From CAZOOK01 sp964581385 (GTDB taxonomy: Bacteria; Pseudomonadota; Gammaproteobacteria; Nevskiales; Nevskiaceae), in assembly GCA_964581385.1 (NCBI GenBank), contig CAZOOK010000010.1, positions 1 to 64,000 on the forward strand: a stretch of DNA of 64,000 nucleotides, given 5' to 3'. Positions 62,685 to 64,000 of this stretch are shown here, in pieces. The notes beneath the pieces are model-generated. The model saw only the letters and a program-made list of their open reading frames with translations, searched no databases and was not told where the DNA came from. Within the stretch, counting starts at the first letter, position 1. Every line of letters starts with the position of its first letter. The translations under genes and the position numbers were made by a program.

Positions 62685-64000
62685 CTATAACTTAGTCGCA
62701 TACAGCTTGGACCCAGCTAGCAAACCAACTGCTGCGACGAACACAAACGCCAGTACACCATAGTGCGTCATGATCTCAGGTTGAGTTGTATTGATTCCAG
62801 CGAATGAGATCGAAAAAGCCAAGCAAGAAACAGCAATCGCGCGATTGCTTGCATCTTGAGAAATCAATCGGACAGACATTTTGACTAATGCGCCGATCAG
62901 AAAAACAAAGACGAGTGGGCCAAGCACGCTAAGCTTTAGCGCCAGGAAAAGATAGCCGTTATGAGTGTATCGCGGATAATCGTCCCAAGCCGCCAGCGAA
63001 TACAAAGGCCGTCGATACTCACCACCGATTCCGATACCAGCGAAGAAGGTTTTATCAAGTGCTTCCAAACCTTTCTGAAGCTCGAACTCACGCCAACCAA
63101 ATGAAGTTCCTTCTCCGCCTTCGTGAAATGTGCTTGTTACTCGTTCTGCGACTTTATCCAACAAATCCGGTCTTAACTGCATCAGCAATGGCACCGCGAC
63201 TACGGCAATCGCCAAATTAGCCACTGCGAAGAGTACAAGTCCTCTGACTTTATAGCAGGCAGCGACCACAAACATGCCGATGAACGTCCAGAACCAGAGT
63301 GCCCTACCGTAGTTATAGATCAATCCAAGCATCAGAAATCCAAACACTAACAGCATGGGGAAAAATTTTATTTCCTTATTCAAGTAAAGGGATAAAATTG
63401 CAAAAATCGAAAAGACAACGAAAACAAAGCCAGGGATCTGGACTCGGATGGTCGAGATCGTTGTGCTGGATATCGAATCCAGATCGCCGACCCGCCCCGT
63501 CGAAATAAAGGCTCTGCCACTTACACCCTGTGCGACAGAAAGCCCTGCGATGATCAACCCGCAGAGGATGGTCATCCAAAACAGCCAGCGATGCGGTGCC
63601 TTATCCGGCGCCCACGCCATCAGGGGAATGAAGAATAGCCAGTACACAAAAACTCTGGCATCCCGGTAAATAAACGTGACTTTATTCTCACAAATAAAAA
63701 CTCCATAAAAGGTGCATGCCGCCGCGAGAATTAACAAAAAGAGTGCGGGCTTGAAGATAGGCGATTGGGCGACCATGTCCCATCTCTTCTTACGGCGAAA
63801 CGCCGGAATGGAAGCTGCGATCAGCAACACTGTTACTACATCAATCACAGGATAAGAGGGCAGCAGGAACGCAAGAAGAAAATACGGGATCAGAGCGAGA
63901 TCAGGGCGCAGTGCGAAAGCAACAACTGCCGTAAGTGCTCCGCAAGCGATCGCGGACACTAGGGGGGACGCCAATGCAATAATGATGGCGAAGAGCGCAA
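62685..64000 (-). CDS. O-antigen ligase/polymerase-like membrane protein, cut by the window edge
   Basis: At least 438 residues are visible and the frame is open through base 64000, so the start lies outside. It has about ten helices and a large periplasmic loop (about 255-330) with GGEGTSFGWREFELQKGLEALDKTFFAGIGIGGEY and YPRYTHNGYLFLALKLSVLG, as in the Wzy_C family of O-antigen ligases and polymerases (conserved R/H and the HNxYL motif). It would join or polymerise undecaprenyl-linked repeats made by the glycosyltransferases downstream. Confidence 0.85.
   Translation of the reverse strand, partial: ALFAIIIALASPLVSAIACGALTAVVAFALRPDLALIPYFLLAFLLPSYPVIDVVTVLLIAASIPAFRRKKRWDMVAQSPIFKPALFLLILAAACTFYGVFICENKVTFIYRDARVFVYWLFFIPLMAWAPDKAPHRWLFWMTILCGLIIAGLSVAQGVSGRAFISTGRVGDLDSISSTTISTIRVQIPGFVFVVFSIFAILSLYLNKEIKFFPMLLVFGFLMLGLIYNYGRALWFWTFIGMFVVAACYKVRGLVLFAVANLAIAVVAVPLLMQLRPDLLDKVAERVTSTFHEGGEGTSFGWREFELQKGLEALDKTFFAGIGIGGEYRRPLYSLAAWDDYPRYTHNGYLFLALKLSVLGPLVFVFLIGALVKMSVRLISQDASNRAIAVSCLAFSISFAGINTTQPEIMTHYGVLAFVFVAAVGLLAGSKLYATKL

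Overview
The window reads as the chromosome of a gammaproteobacterium of fairly high GC. The signs are the conserved block metY(tRNA-fMet)-rimP-nusA-infB-rbfA-truB-rpsO-pnp, the surE-pcm-yqaA-nlpD block, the smc-zipA-ligA block, and gluQ next to a PhaR-type PHA regulator. A Nevskiales/Steroidobacterales-like lineage would fit the gene content, especially the Rieske oxygenase/acyl-CoA dehydrogenase cluster, but that is an inference from gene content and not a classification.

Layout. 1-6.2 kb: the end of an unknown protein, an exported SBBP-repeat beta-propeller protein with an FNR/Anr-type box about 200 bp upstream, and a membrane diguanylate cyclase that is an internal duplication. 6.4-13.2 kb: EthD protein, small membrane proteins, lexA with a perfect SOS box shared with a divergent small membrane gene, a YcgR-type PilZ protein, and the nlpD-yqaA-pcm-surE block with a divergent Smr protein. 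13.3-18.5 kb: an exported PQQ-type beta-propeller dehydrogenase and a large PAS/GAF hybrid histidine kinase. 18.7-27 kb: a catabolic operon (CoA ligase, amidohydrolase-like protein without the usual metal ligands, Rieske oxygenase, two acyl-CoA dehydrogenases, TetR regulator) divergent from an aldehyde dehydrogenase, with a palindrome between them. 27.2-42.5 kb: a GloVer-repeat exported protein, ligA, zipA, smc, queF, a PAS-GGDEF-EAL protein, a ceramidase-family protein, gluQ and phaR, interrupted by two inverted-repeat elements that touch the start or stop codons of neighbouring genes. 42.5-51.7 kb: a likely small RNA gene, then the translation/RNA-decay operon read leftward.

51.7-55 kb is a small accessory region beside the initiator tRNA. 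It holds a wHTH-GHKL ATPase-STAS-like fusion protein, a second copy of the initiator tRNA promoter and tRNA 5' end, a deleted copy of a nearby vapC, a DinJ/YafQ-type toxin-antitoxin pair, and a complete Phd/VapC-type pair. 55-64 kb is an exopolysaccharide or O-antigen cluster read leftward (polymerase/ligase-like protein, GH99-like protein, four glycosyltransferases, flippase).

The observations I would follow first are the HTH-GHKL-STAS protein with its captured tRNA promoter, the sRNA gene between phaR and pnp, the LexA-controlled divergent membrane gene, and the metal-ligand-free amidohydrolase paired with a Rieske oxygenase. No rRNA gene, CRISPR array or intact transposase gene was seen.
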